Translations under genes and position numbers: made by a program
The notes under the pieces: generated by a model
Told to the model about the DNA's origin: nothing
Database searches by the model: none
What the model saw: the letters and a program-made list of their open reading frames with translations, nothing else
Source: Prochilodus magdalenae
Lineage: Eukaryota; Chordata; Actinopteri; Characiformes; Prochilodontidae
Direction of reading: 5' to 3'
NCBI GenBank assembly: GCA_024036415.1
Contig: JAMWET010006936.1
Location: 62,001-126,000, forward strand
Length of the DNA stretch: 64,000 nucleotides
Shown here: positions 36,601 through 46,200 of the stretch, piece by piece
How the letters are laid out: each line of letters opens with the position of its first letter
How positions within the stretch are numbered: position 1 is the first letter of the stretch

Positions 36601-37237
36601 GTGGGCAGCCCTATCCACGGCGCCCGGGGAGCAGTTAGGGGTTAGGTGCCTTGCTCAAGGGTATCTGGACTCCTCTACTCCTTAGAGTTTCTCTTAGATG
36701 CAGGGCCCTGAGAACTTTAATAAACTACAGCGAAGTCAAGACAGTTCAAGTCTATTGATTTACTGTCCTACTATATAAAACAGTTATTTCGCTGATTAAT
36801 GTATAACCTGCCTCACTCTGTAACACTTTTCCTAAATCATGAAGGATGGCTACTCTGTGAGTATTAGCTGGCAGCTAAGGTGAGGATGAAAAGTGCAGCA
36901 CTTTCTGTACTGCTGAGAAAACATTTCCAGCGTGTGAATCTTTAAATGATGGCTGGGTACAGACACGTCAGGGCAGGGGCTCTTAGTCTGACTCCTATAG
37001 ACTCCACATGCTTTGCACCTTTATGTGTGCTTCCTGCATTAGCTTGCTAATTAACAGAGGGGTTGAAGCATTTGGGTTAGATTAGCAACACGACACACAG
37101 ATCTGTGTCTTTTTTTATGTCTACTCAAACCTGCTCACTGAATATGATCTATTGTACTGTGTTTCTACAGGGCTTCCCCGAAGACTCCACCTGAAGGTCT
37201 GGATGAGGATATAAAAGAAGTCCAAGCATTAATATGA
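15109..37237 (+). CDS. hoatz: HOATZ, cilia- and flagella-associated protein (6 coding exons)
   Basis: Coding exons: 15109-15310, 15875-15910, 15992-16062, 24677-24736, 34268-34320, 37171-37237. Total 489 nt, 162 residues, all GT/AG and in phase. Exon 1 has [18 protein letters not shown], matching human HOATZ ANLAKQFWISASMYPPSES as I recall it. Exons 3-5 give a charged helix ([20 protein letters not shown], then [20 protein letters not shown]) matching the conserved [20 protein letters not shown] block. The acidic C-terminus ([11 protein letters not shown]) is also conserved in kind. Exon 2 (12 codons) is the least conserved and its exact borders the least certain; the exon 5 donor GTACCA is weak. 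In mouse, loss of this protein disrupts motile cilia and sperm flagella. The ATG has A at -3 and G at +4. Human HOATZ is close in length. Confidence 0.9.
15605..15808. repeat. compound microsatellite in HOATZ intron 1
   Basis: (CCGT)n, (CTAT)n, (CCCT)n, (CATC)n, (CTAT)n and (GT)n in succession. ORFs of about 90 codons with repeating IYLS and PSLP residues are artefacts of the repeat. Confidence 0.95.
16245..16320 (+). mobile_element. tRNA-derived SINE head
   Basis: GGTTCGATTCC at 16294-16304 is a consensus pol III B box. TAGCATTGGGAG about 40 bp upstream is an imperfect A box. The flanks do not pair as an acceptor stem, so this is a SINE relic in HOATZ intron 3, not a tRNA gene. Confidence 0.55.
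17280..18817 (-). mobile_element. nearly full-length Tc1/mariner transposon with long IR/DR termini
   Basis: Ends CAAACC and GGTTTG lie inside TA dinucleotides (17278-17279 and 18818-18819), the Tc1 target duplication. Terminal inverted repeats run about 200 bp (about 17280-17483 against 18628-18817) and are nearly identical. An outer TTCCAAAAAAGTTGGGACA and an inner ATCCCAAAAATGTTGGGACA in the left repeat give the IR/DR layout of Sleeping Beauty-type elements; the right inner copy is weaker. The element is 1,538 bp and lies in HOATZ intron 3, antisense to the gene. Confidence 0.92.
17427..18540 (-). pseudogene. Tc1-type transposase, broken
   Basis: The N-terminal frame (18540-18292) has a paired-like helix-turn-helix: [20 protein letters not shown], then [16 protein letters not shown]. 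The C-terminal frame (18071-17427, 214 codons) holds the DDE catalytic core: WSDESRFEV (first Asp), [11 protein letters not shown] (second Asp) and SPIENIW (Glu). Between the second Asp and the Glu there are 34 residues, so DD34E. The two parts lie in different frames, so at least one frameshift separates them. The segment after SPIENIW ([19 protein letters not shown]) appears short compared with typical Tc1 sequence. Catalytic residues survive, but the reading frame does not. Confidence 0.88.
18821..20400. repeat. unclassified interspersed repeats in HOATZ intron 3
   Basis: GGTGGAATGGAACATTTGAT then TAAGAAGCTG at 18825-18855 recurs at about 22,540, and related TTAAGGTGGAAC ends occur at 40.64-40.74 kb. 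A TGCAGGGCTTGTATTTG block near 19,080 has an inverted relative near 20,065 (CAAATACAAGTCTCGTATTT). The Tc1 element at 17.28 kb appears to have inserted next to this repeat. The type is unknown. The rest of 19.1-20.0 kb shows nothing recognisable. Confidence 0.4.
20738..20790 (+). mobile_element. SINE tail fragment
   Basis: GTCGCTCTGGATAAGAGTGT then CTGCTGAATGCC is the 3' tail common to several fish SINEs. The tRNA-like head is not evident. A similar tail ends the SINE at 49 kb, and an inverted one occurs at 54.16 kb. Confidence 0.65.
20791..21572. other. HOATZ intron 3, nothing recognised
   Basis: No domain, RNA gene or repeat recognised. An 81-codon minus-strand ORF has no supporting context. 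Confidence 0.4.
21573..21635. repeat. (AT)n microsatellite
   Basis: Uninterrupted AT dinucleotide run. Confidence 0.95.
21836..22440 (+). mobile_element. Tc1-derived element copy B (degenerate)
   Basis: The plus strand shows transposase debris: a [13 protein letters not shown] block, then [20 protein letters not shown], then [11 protein letters not shown]. It is in the opposite orientation to copy A. Frames are broken and the outer ends are eroded. Confidence 0.75.
22540..22990 (-). mobile_element. Tc1-like relic
   Basis: The minus strand reads [10 protein letters not shown] then [20 protein letters not shown], which resembles the SPDLNPIEMLWDELDRRV catalytic end of Tc1 transposases with the catalytic Glu replaced. 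It begins with the GGTGGAACGGAACATTTGAT repeat shared with 18.8 kb. Confidence 0.6.
23000..23940. other. HOATZ intron 3 unique sequence
   Basis: Not obviously repetitive and not open in any frame. It has a different texture from the transposon-rich flanks, so a conserved non-coding element is possible. I cannot test conservation here. Confidence 0.25.
23990..24600. repeat. degenerate tandem repeat of about 62 bp
   Basis: About eight diverged units built around CTTGGTTCCTCTCA, a TTCTTCTTCATGCTC block and GAGTTTCACCTTTT. It ends about 80 bp before HOATZ exon 4. Confidence 0.75.
24737..25400. other. HOATZ intron 4, 5' part
   Basis: Follows exon 4. No gene, RNA or repeat recognised; short ORFs only. 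Confidence 0.4.
25400..25960 (-). mobile_element. Tc1-like relic, helix-turn-helix region
   Basis: The minus strand reads [20 protein letters not shown] then VIRVYQQWL, typical of the N-terminal DNA-binding domain of a Tc1 family different from copies A-F. Only this fragment is recognisable. Confidence 0.6.
26590..33950 (+). repeat. 7.4-kb minisatellite of a 20-bp unit in HOATZ intron 4
   Basis: About 365 units of 20 bp (with 17-bp variants containing CTCCTACATAAACA). The three main types are CTACTGCCTCTACCTCAATA, CTACTGCCTCTACCTCAACA and CTACTGCTTCTACCTAAACA. There is higher-order structure: the marker CTACCTCTAC occurs at 28285, 29213, 29607, 30535 and 31820, and TCTCCCTGAACACTG at 28521 and 29843, so whole 1,322-bp blocks were copied. 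The plus strand, which is the HOATZ-sense strand, is G-poor and pyrimidine-rich. Two of the three unit types contain CTACCTCA. Long ORFs within it (32608-33057 and 33068-33958) cycle with a 20-residue period because 20 bp is not a multiple of three; they are not genes. Confidence 0.97.
34870..35345. mobile_element. fold-back MITE (copy 3, most complete)
   Basis: The two halves are long inverted repeats. The left half has CGGCACTGCAGTGACACTGA then a GTGTTGGTGAGTGTTGTGCTG block. The right half has CAGCACAGCACACACTAACA then CGTCAGTGTCCCTGCACTGC. No ORF. Related fragments occur near 2.7, 10.8 and 61.8 kb, so this is an abundant family in the genome. Confidence 0.8.
35452..36338 (-). mobile_element. 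Tc1-derived element copy C (both ends present)
   Basis: Begins CACTCATCATCAAA after a TA (35450-35451) and ends with the reverse complement TTTGATGATGAGTG at 36321-36334, close to another TA. This defines the family termini. Internally it has the same minus-strand fragments as copy A ([33 protein letters not shown]). About 0.89 kb. Confidence 0.82.
36480..36665. mobile_element. interspersed repeat, unclassified
   Basis: Contains CACAGTGGGGAAATTTAGTT, AGGGGGCAGTGAGCACACTT and GGCGCCCGGGGAGCAGTTAG then GTGCCTTGCTCAAGGG. I recall this combination as a common fish interspersed repeat; only one copy was found here. The phrase ATCTGGACTCCTCTACTC occurs on both sides (about 36,437 and 36,662), consistent with a target duplication. 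Confidence 0.5.
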
Positions 37238-37489
37238 AGAGTGTGCAGTAACCAGAAGACAACTTTTTCTACCAAAAGACATTCCTTCTGTCCTGTTAAA
37301 ACATCTCTGTTTAGATCCTGATGTGTAAGCATGAATGGATATTTTTGACATCGCCCGTGTTGGCAAAGTAGTCCTGCTGAAGCAGTTACCACTGATGCTT
37401 GGTCACCATATACCACAATTCTTTGCCACAGAAGATATCAATCAGCAGTGCACACAAGCTGTGGAATCATAAAATCCCAGATAAGATTT

Positions 37490-37641
37490 GACTTGTGCAG
37501 TGAGTAGCGCTTTCGTCTCACAGCAAGAGTGGCCTAGCTTTCATTCCCAGCCTGGGGGTCGGGGGTCCTTTGAACGCTTCCAGTTTACTCCCACAGTCTA
37601 AAGATATGCAGTCAGGCTGACTGTAGAAGCAAAATTGCCCC

Positions 37642-37695
<54 letters not shown>

Positions 37696-37800
37696 ACGCA
37701 TGCAATGCCCTGAGATGGTTTGGCGGCCTATCCAGGGTTTTTCCTGCCTTCCACCCAGTGAGTGCTGGGATAGGCTCCAGGACCCCCTTCAACCCAGAGG
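37490..37800 (+). mobile_element. SINE-like repeat with internal (GT)n
   Basis: The tRNA-like head has GCAGTGAGTAGCGCTTTCGT then CTCACAGCAAG. A degenerate B box, CCCACAGTCTAAAGATATGC, a (GT)n tract at 37,646-37,695 and GAGTGCTGGGATAGGCTCCA follow. It lies just beyond the HOATZ stop codon, so it may be in the 3'UTR. Confidence 0.6.
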
Positions 37801-38689
37801 GATAAGCAAGAAGATGAATGAATAAGTGAATGAGTCAATGAATGAGTGAATGAAAATATACAAATTCACACCAGCATAAAGATTCACAATGCGATTGCCC
37901 TGGTGCAAGTATTGCAACTGTTTTCCATGCCCTACTTGCTAACAGTTCTGCTCATTGTAGTGAGATCCGATGCTGTTGCCTTATTTGTTGGCACCGATAT
38001 ACAGCCTTGGTGTTATATAAAGAGTGTTTTAGGTTTTTGTTTAATTTGTTGATTTGTTTTTTAAACTAAGGGTCCGTTGTAAACAAGCTGAGTGCTTTTT
38101 AGAACGCAAAAAGAAACAGCATAAATGAGATGCTTACTAAATACAAATAAATACATACCACACTGATTTGCATAGCATTGTATACTTTTACATCTCATCA
38201 TATCAAGTTATATGTGATATGCGGGATAAGTGTGCAAACAGCCTACCCACCAAGCCAGCTCACGGTACATGCATTCTTTCATGAGCTACATGCTGCTGTT
38301 GTCAAAAGTTGGAAGTGGTCATAATAATGTGACTCCATTGTGTGTATATATGGTAAAACTGAACACCATAAATGACCTTTAAGATGGGTTTCATGAGCAT
38401 GTGCCTGAAGGCATGAGCCAGTAAAAGGCCCCAGTTAGCAACTGCAGCTAAATGAAAACAGCTGTTTTGAGCTCTACTAGCACGACCTTACCAGTGACCT
38501 TCATCCGGACTCTCTACGTCTCTTCCAAACGCTGCTTTGCAACTGTTCAGCTATCCACCATCATCTTTATTATGCTTTCAGGCTGCTTTTTACATCCAGC
38601 CAGCCTTCCAGGCAATGGACCTTTCAACATTTGTGCCAAATGGCTTGATGATCTGGGTCTGGTACCGGTTCTGTTCCACAAGTAGGGAG

Positions 38690-38900
38690 CCATTTGTAAG
38701 ATGATGCAACCTGTCAAATTCATACTCCAGATAATGGAAGCAACAAATGTGAGTGGGCATGGGCCACTTCAGCTTCAGTCATCGATGTGCCTACTCATTC
38801 TTTCATTGGTTATTAGATTTTTTTTTACATTCTGTTGGTAATTTCAACATTCATTTTAGAATATTGTACACTGAAATCCTTACATATTGCTCCTTTAATG
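38690..38900. mobile_element. MITE Z fragment (copy 1)
   Basis: Shares GATGATGCAACCTGTCAAAT and CTTACATATTGCTCCTTTAA with the more complete copy at 51.94-52.48 kb. Confidence 0.5.
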
Positions 38901-38939
38901 GCTGTTCCTTGAACCTTAGAATTATCCTCAGAAGAATAG

Positions 38940-39680
38940 TGAACTAATAGCTGCACCCAGAAGGAATCAGCTGTCAGGACTGAAACTTGGTTTGACACCA
39001 TGAAACATGCAAATGATTCAAGTTTCACTCTCGGCTGTGCGTGTGACATAAGCGAAGACGTGCCTTATCGCTGTACCTGACCCAACAGCCGCGATTACAG
39101 ACAATCAGCGAAAAGTGTTGCCCTCCATGAGTCATCCTGTTAGTGCCTGCACCATTGGCGGAGTGTTGCACAATGCAGGACTTCATGCACGACTGTTAGG
39201 ACGGCTGCCCTTAACACCACGTCAACACCATCCAAGGACTGCAGTGTTGTCATGGGAGACTGTCATGAAGCGACTCAGAGTAGCAGTGGGTCATCTTTAG
39301 TGACGAGTCCCAGTTTGTTTTAGTGGAGACGACAAACAAATCTGTTTGTGGAGGCACCATGGTCAGCACCAAGACGAGCGGTTTGTCATGTATCACACTC
39401 CCAGAAGGCCTGGTGTCACTCCACCTCCACCCCTACTACAAAATCTGCAGGAACTGTGTGAGAAGGACACCATTAGGAACCTCTACAACTCCATGCCGAG
39501 AAGTCTGGCATGCTGCATTAGCAAACGGCTGACACTACATCTGTATGTGTGGCTCAATAAAAATTAAATTTAGCATCATTTATTGTTCATGGTTACTCTT
39601 ATCATCCGTCCCAATAGCACTGCAATCCCACACTTCCTTCTGGTGGCCATCCATTTGTTTAATTGTGAGTGTATGCAGAG
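38940..39680 (+). mobile_element. Tc1-derived element copy D (degenerate)
   Basis: The plus strand carries SHPVSACTIGGVLHNAGLHA then RLLGRLPLTPRQ (helix-turn-helix end of a Tc1 transposase), a VETTNKSVCGGTMVSTK block and [14 protein letters not shown]. Opposite orientation to copy C, with HOATZ exon 6 between the two. Confidence 0.78.
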
Positions 39681-39839
39681 ATTTTGTAAAATTAAGGTTC
39701 TTTCTTCAGGCTCACAGATCCCCACGGCTAAAAGGTTCTAAAACTGGATTCCAATGTGGGACGGGTAGCATGACAGAGTTGCAGCTAATAGTGAACTTCT
39801 GAACACACTGATGTAAAAAGCCTCTCCAATCTGTAAAGA

Positions 39840-40222
39840 ACGGGCTGAGGAATGACCGAGGCTCTCACCCTCTCACTTAGAGACTACAGTGAAGCGGAGC
39901 TTAGAGGGCGGAGCCTGAGGTTCACCCATGGTCAGTCTTTGGCCTGCTGGTGATGGATGACGTGGGCCTGCTCCGCGCCCCAGATGCGCGCTCCCGACGC
40001 ATCTCTCCAGCCTCTAGCGCGAGCGCTCAGAGATGCCAGCGACTGTCAGGGCAGTCAGGTGTTCTTCTCACCGCGCTGTGATCAGAACTTCTCTGTGGAT
40101 TTCAGCGATCTGGATCTCCTAAAACCGCTGCTGCGAAGATGCTCTCGCTCTAGTCTTCATAAGGCTGGTTATCATATATGTATATAGAACTTATGAAAGA
40201 AGCATGAGAAGAGTCTAGTGAG
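39840..40222 (+). promoter_or_regulatory. LAYN promoter and 5'UTR
   Basis: A GC- and CpG-rich block directly before the LAYN start codon, with an Sp1-type GC box GGGCGG at 39906-39911. No TATA box at a clear position. The 76-codon ORF across it is probably incidental. Confidence 0.5.
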
Positions 40223-43200
40223 ATGGATTTGATGAGCGTGGTGGGTTTCGCAGCGCTGATGATCAGTGTGCCTGCGTTAGGATCTAAAGTGTTAAGCGGT
40301 AAGTTCACCTCATTGTTTAATCATCCGTTTTTAATAATCTCTTCTAATTATTATTATTATTATTATTATTATTAGTAGTAGTAGTAGTAGTAGTAGTAAT
40401 AGTATTGTTATTGTTATTGTTATTGTTATTATTATTATTGTTGTTGTTGTTGTTGTTGTTATTAGTATTATTATTGTTATTATTATTATTGTTGTTGTTG
40501 TTGTTGTTGTTATGGGTGGTGGTGATGGTGGTGTTTTGTTGTTGTTGTCAGTTAATCTTAAATGTATAGACTCTAGTTCTCTATAAATGCAGTGCGTCTT
40601 GAATAAACCAATGTAAACTGGGCTTCTTGTTCGAATTTCTCGTTCCACCTTAAATGGTGTTGCATTTAAGGCACCAGACTGTAACTGTTGCACCATTTAA
40701 AGTGGCCCTGTTTAAGGTGGAACCTACACTTCAATCAAGAACCCAACTTCAGCGTTATGGCTTTATGCAATGAAAACGCACTTTACAGCTTATTGTAGCG
40801 ACGGGGGGCGCCAGAGTGTAACTGCTGCACCATTTACTCAACTTCAGCTCTATACAGTAAAACAGGTTAAGCAGCATTTGCAGCCTCGAGTTTGTCTACT
40901 TTTCGCTACTGTAGCTAGGTAATAAGTTGTCTCTGTGGACCCCCCATACACCCTTTAGTTGGAGGAGGTGGGGGGGCCGTTTCCTCGTGTGCTTCTTTGA
41001 TCATGATGAAAGCGTTTCTTCTTTCTTTACTGCCTGTAAACCCTGGTTTGGTCCGGTTCCCTGCTGCAGACATTTACGAGCCCAGAGGTATGTCTTACCA
41101 CTGCAGTAAGCCGTTTAAGAGAACCTACACGTTTCAATTAGTTGGTTTAGATGCCAGTTGGCCTATAAGGTCGTTTTCACTTAATGGACTCTTGCAATGG
41201 TCCAGCCAACATGTCTATGTGATGCCTATCCCATGGGTTTAAAACAGATCCATTTTGTTCCTACGTTCCTACAAGGTGCCAAAAAGGTTTTCTTGGGCAA
41301 TGCCATAGAACTACAAGAAGTAGCACCTACAGCATGCACAAATGATCTTACATCTAGTTTATATGTATTGTATTTCTCATTTTAAGAGAAACTTTACCTT
41401 TTTTCTAGACGTTTTTGTTCCTCACATCTCTGGTCACAGTAATATCCCTATGTTGCTCTGAGAATGTTATTCTTTTGTTATTGCGTAATATAATCTGTGG
41501 CCTTGACAACATACTCAAAACATTCTTAGTTAACATTTCACCTCATAAGAACATTATCTGGAATTATAAACATATTTAAACCATTCTTTAAACATTAGAT
41601 TAAAACATTTTATTCAAAACTTTACTGGAACTTTAAGGTCCCATTAGCCAAAGTTTTGGGAACGTTCCCTGCTAGCTGGGTGTCTGTTCAACTTTAAAAT
41701 GCATAGGCTGTTCTGTGTTAATTGATTTAAACAGTAAAACAACATGGTAATTCAATAAAGAGGAAATAAATCGAAATCAATGGCTGTGACTGGTTCTTAT
41801 TGAATCATGTCTGCTAAGTGGCAGCAAAATACATAAATTATGTGCACTCGTTAATAATCCTCCAACTGGCCCGTAAAAAGCCTGAAACAGCAGCTATACA
41901 ACTTTAAGGGCAGAGAGAACAACCTTAATCCAGCAGGCCAGTTACAGGTTACTACAGGGAGCTGCTATAATCAACAGTAGACCTAAGAACTGAACTGCCA
42001 ATATCAAACTAAAGCAGGAGACCAAAGCTGAGTTAAACCTAAGATACATGAGATGCTCTATCTGTCTAGGGGACCTACTCACTGTGTCCGGGTCTGAACT
42101 GCTCCGTCTTTGGTGCCTGTAATACGGTATTGTTGGGCTGGTGGGGCGGTGGAATGTGCTGCAGGAGGAGTGAAGCCCCCCCATGTGATATAAGGTGGCT
42201 TCGTGGATGGTTGCCAAAGCTGGCGAATTACTGGAACCAATAGTGTGCAATGAATCGGAAGCTGAAAGCGGGGGTGGCAATAAACCTCTGTGAATAAATG
42301 AATATGTGTCAACACCAGTGCTTAGAAGATAGCATGCACTTCCTTGGACAGAGCCCAAGTCTTGGCTAGAGAACCAACCATTCTTGCTGACAGCGGTGGC
42401 GCAAAGCAGTTTGATGTGAAATGCTTTGTTCTAGGGAAACCCACCAAGTCAGAGCTGTTCTTCTGATGCTCCTAAAATACTCACTGACAGCTATCACATG
42501 CACAGGTTATTAATATGCTGGTTGTTTTATGATAGTTTTGAGTTTTGATTGTATATTAATAAATCAGTCATGGCGCACAGGGCAACTAGTCCCCACGGAA
42601 ACCTTAATTTTGTTTAAATTTATTACTAGTTTATCATCAACATTACATATAAAACCTCAAAAGGCATGTGTGGGTTCACTGGTGGGTTTGGATAGTAAGT
42701 AGAATGGCTATACTTGTAGACATGGCAGCCCCTGGTTCACATCACCACTGCTGCAAAGACATATCAGGTGATTGGATTCTCTACAGCTGATCATTGCACA
42801 CTCTAACAATCTGAATGTCCACATCACTTGAATTTAATTGTACAGAACTTTTGTGGTATTTCGATTTAAGAGTGCTCAGTAAGGTAGCCACAGCAAAATG
42901 TTCTAACCTCATAGTATTTGATTGATTACTATTTAAATTATGTGTATCATTTGAATAAAATCCATTTCTATTCATTTTTATTTACAATTTTCCAATGCTG
43001 AAATTAAATACTAGTCCCAGCCTTATGCATTACAAACAATTCCCTCGACCTTCTGGGTCTGTTGATGCTAAGCTTTTCCATCCTGTATCCTATCCTGTGC
43101 CATTATGTCTAAGGTATTAACAATTATAAATTCCCTACATGATTATCTAATTATTCCCTCACTACTTTCAGCCCATGAGGGCTCCACAAAGGCATGTTGG

Positions 43201-46200
43201 CAAAACCTCTATTGTGATAACGCTCTCATATTACAGGCCTGTGTACATGCATGTGAACAGCACAGTCTCAAACCTTAAAGCACAATTCAATGTTCTTAAT
43301 ATTTTGCAATTAATTGAACCCTCATCTTTTTAAAACCGTAACAAGCACACCTCTCACTCTTTCCTCTGAAGGCCAGCAGATCTGCAAGCTCGGCACCGAT
43401 AAGCCCTGCTATAAAATCGCTTACTTCCAGGACAGTCAGCGCAAAGTGAACTTTGAGGAGGCCAACAGAGCATGCAAGAGCGATGGAGGAGAGCTCCTTA
43501 GCATCGAGTCATCTGATGAGCAGAAGCTGATCCAGCGCTTTATCCAGGAACTGAAAGCTTCAGATGGAGACTTCTGGATCGGTCTTCGCAGAGAGCCCAA
43601 CTATGAAGAAAGCAATGTAGACTGTGCGTCTCAGTACTACTGGATGGATGGCAGTCATTCAACTTTCAGGTCTGTCATGAGAAATTCCTAGTAGTGCTAA
43701 CAAGGTCTGATGGACAAGTATTAAAGCACTATAGAAGAATCGCTGTGTGCAGTGCAGTGATAGTTTACTCCGGGCTGATAATAGGCTCAGAAATAGTCCC
43801 TGAAATAAAGCAGCATGATGTAGCATGCAAAATCTTCTGCAGGTTTGAATATTGCACCATTCACTCCTCAGTCCATACTGTCCATACGAAAATAATAATT
43901 TATTGATTTTGAGCGTGGTATGATTGTAGCTGGCAGATGGGCTGTTTTGAGTATTACTGCTACTGCTGATCTCCTGGAACCTTTAGAGTTTAAAGAACGA
44001 ACATCCAGTGATATGCAGATCTGCAGAAAGGCCTAATAAGGTCAACAGAGAATGACCAGACTGGTACAAGCTAGTTATGATAACTCAGATACCCACTCTG
44101 TGCAGTTGTTCTGAGCAGAATAAATCTCGATTTATGCTCAGACTTCCAGATTTCACAGATGGTAGGGTCAGAATTTGGTGCCATGCACAGGATGAATCCA
44201 ATCTATGGTCCCAGCCTGCCTTGTGTCAGCAGTTCAGGTTGGTGCAGGTGGTGTAATGATGTGAGGAATGTTTTCTTGGCCCATTTTGGGCCCATTAATA
44301 CAAACCAGTGTTTGCTTCAATGCCTAAGTATCATTGCTGGCCAGGTGTATCTCTCCATGACCATGATTTACCATTTTCTCATGGTTACTTCCTGCATCAT
44401 GCATCATGTCACAAAGCAAAATCCGTCAACTAGTTTCATTAGCATGACAATGGGTTCAGTGTTCTTCAGTTGCTTTCCTAGTCACCAGATCTGAAACCAG
44501 TAGAACATCTTTGGGATGTGGTAGAATGGGAAATTTGTAGCATTGGAGTACATATGAAAAATCTGCAGGAATTGGTATGATCAAGTCAGGATGGACCAGA
44601 ACCTCAAAATAATGCTTCAAAATAATAAGTGAGATTTTTCCTGTTAAGAGAGCAGGAAATCCCCTTTTGGATGATGTATCTTGAAGGTGGGAGTGACTGC
44701 TACAGGGAGGATTTTGGGGCATGGACTGTTTAAAATGTAGATGTTTGTAATGCATGCTGGGTATTGTAGTGACAGAACATTGAAAGTGTTATAAAAATGT
44801 GAATTATGTCTGAGAGTAACTGAGATAATGCTGTGCTACATAATAATGCAGTAGGGCATTATTTGAGGCTCAAATGTCCCTCTAACATGAACACTGTGTA
44901 AACTGACTATGGTCATTCTGTGTGTCGGGGCAGGAACTGGCACTGGGACGAGCCCTCCTGTGGTTATGAGGTGTGTGTAGTGATGTACCATCAGCCGTCA
45001 GCTCCTCCCGGCCTCGGAGGCCTTTATATGTTCCAGTGGAATGATGACAACTGTGAGACCAAGAATAACTTCATCTGCAAGTATACCAAAGGTGAGGCTC
45101 TTTCATGCGTGCACACATTTCAGTTGGTAAGAGGTAGAACATACAGTCATTGAGAGCGGTTTCATGTAATTTTAGGTCCCTCATAGAAAATGATTACATG
45201 AAGTGGCATGTGGAGGATGGAGGACGGAGAAGTAGAGGCAGGGCCACAGCAATAAAAAATTGCATAGTAAATAAAATGTCTCTTTTTATACTGTAGATAT
45301 TGTGTCCCCTATAAAGACATTAGTCCCATATTTTTGTAGACAACCTTTAACCTTCTTTCACAGGTAGGACTAGTTGTAACCCCAAGTCAAACACATGAAA
45401 TCCTGTAACACTCACCATTAATGCCATTGCAACCAAGCAGAAAGACTGTACCAGCAACAACCTAGGGTACCACTGCAAGCACCTAACAATAACCACGCAA
45501 CCACTGAGGTACCATAGCTAGCGGTTAGCAAAGACAAGCAAGCACGTGGAATTCCATAGCAGTCGCCTAGCAACACCCTAGGAACCACCAGGAATACAAA
45601 AGCAACCACCCTGTAAAACCATGGCAACCAACAGAAATACCATAGCAGTAGCAACCACTTTGCAACACACTAACAACCATCAGATATGCTATAGCAGCTA
45701 CCTAACATTCACCTGGAACACCTTAGCAATGACCTAACAATCACCTAGAAACACACTAGCACTAGCAGCTACATAGCATTCACCTGGAACACCTTAGCAA
45801 TGACCTAACAATCACCTAGAAACACACTAGCACTAGCAGCTACTTAGCATTCACCTGGAACACCTTAGCAATGACCTAACAAATCACCTAGGACACCATA
45901 GCAACCACTTGCTAACACACTAGCAGCCACAGGGCATACCATACCAATGTCTTACCAACTACCTGGGACATCACAGAAACCTAAAATAAGATCTGTCTAG
46001 CAGGACTCGACTAGCAGCCTGGCATCTGCTGTGCTATTACCCTGCATCTTCTTCAGGACAGTAAGTGCTCTCAGCTCTGGCTCCGACTGCACAGCTTAGA
46101 GAAGTACAGTGTATCTCCAAACCCCCCATTCAGGCCGGGCTAATCAGAAAATGCTCCATTCTGATTTGGCCTGTATATCTCTGTTATGACTCTCCTCTGT

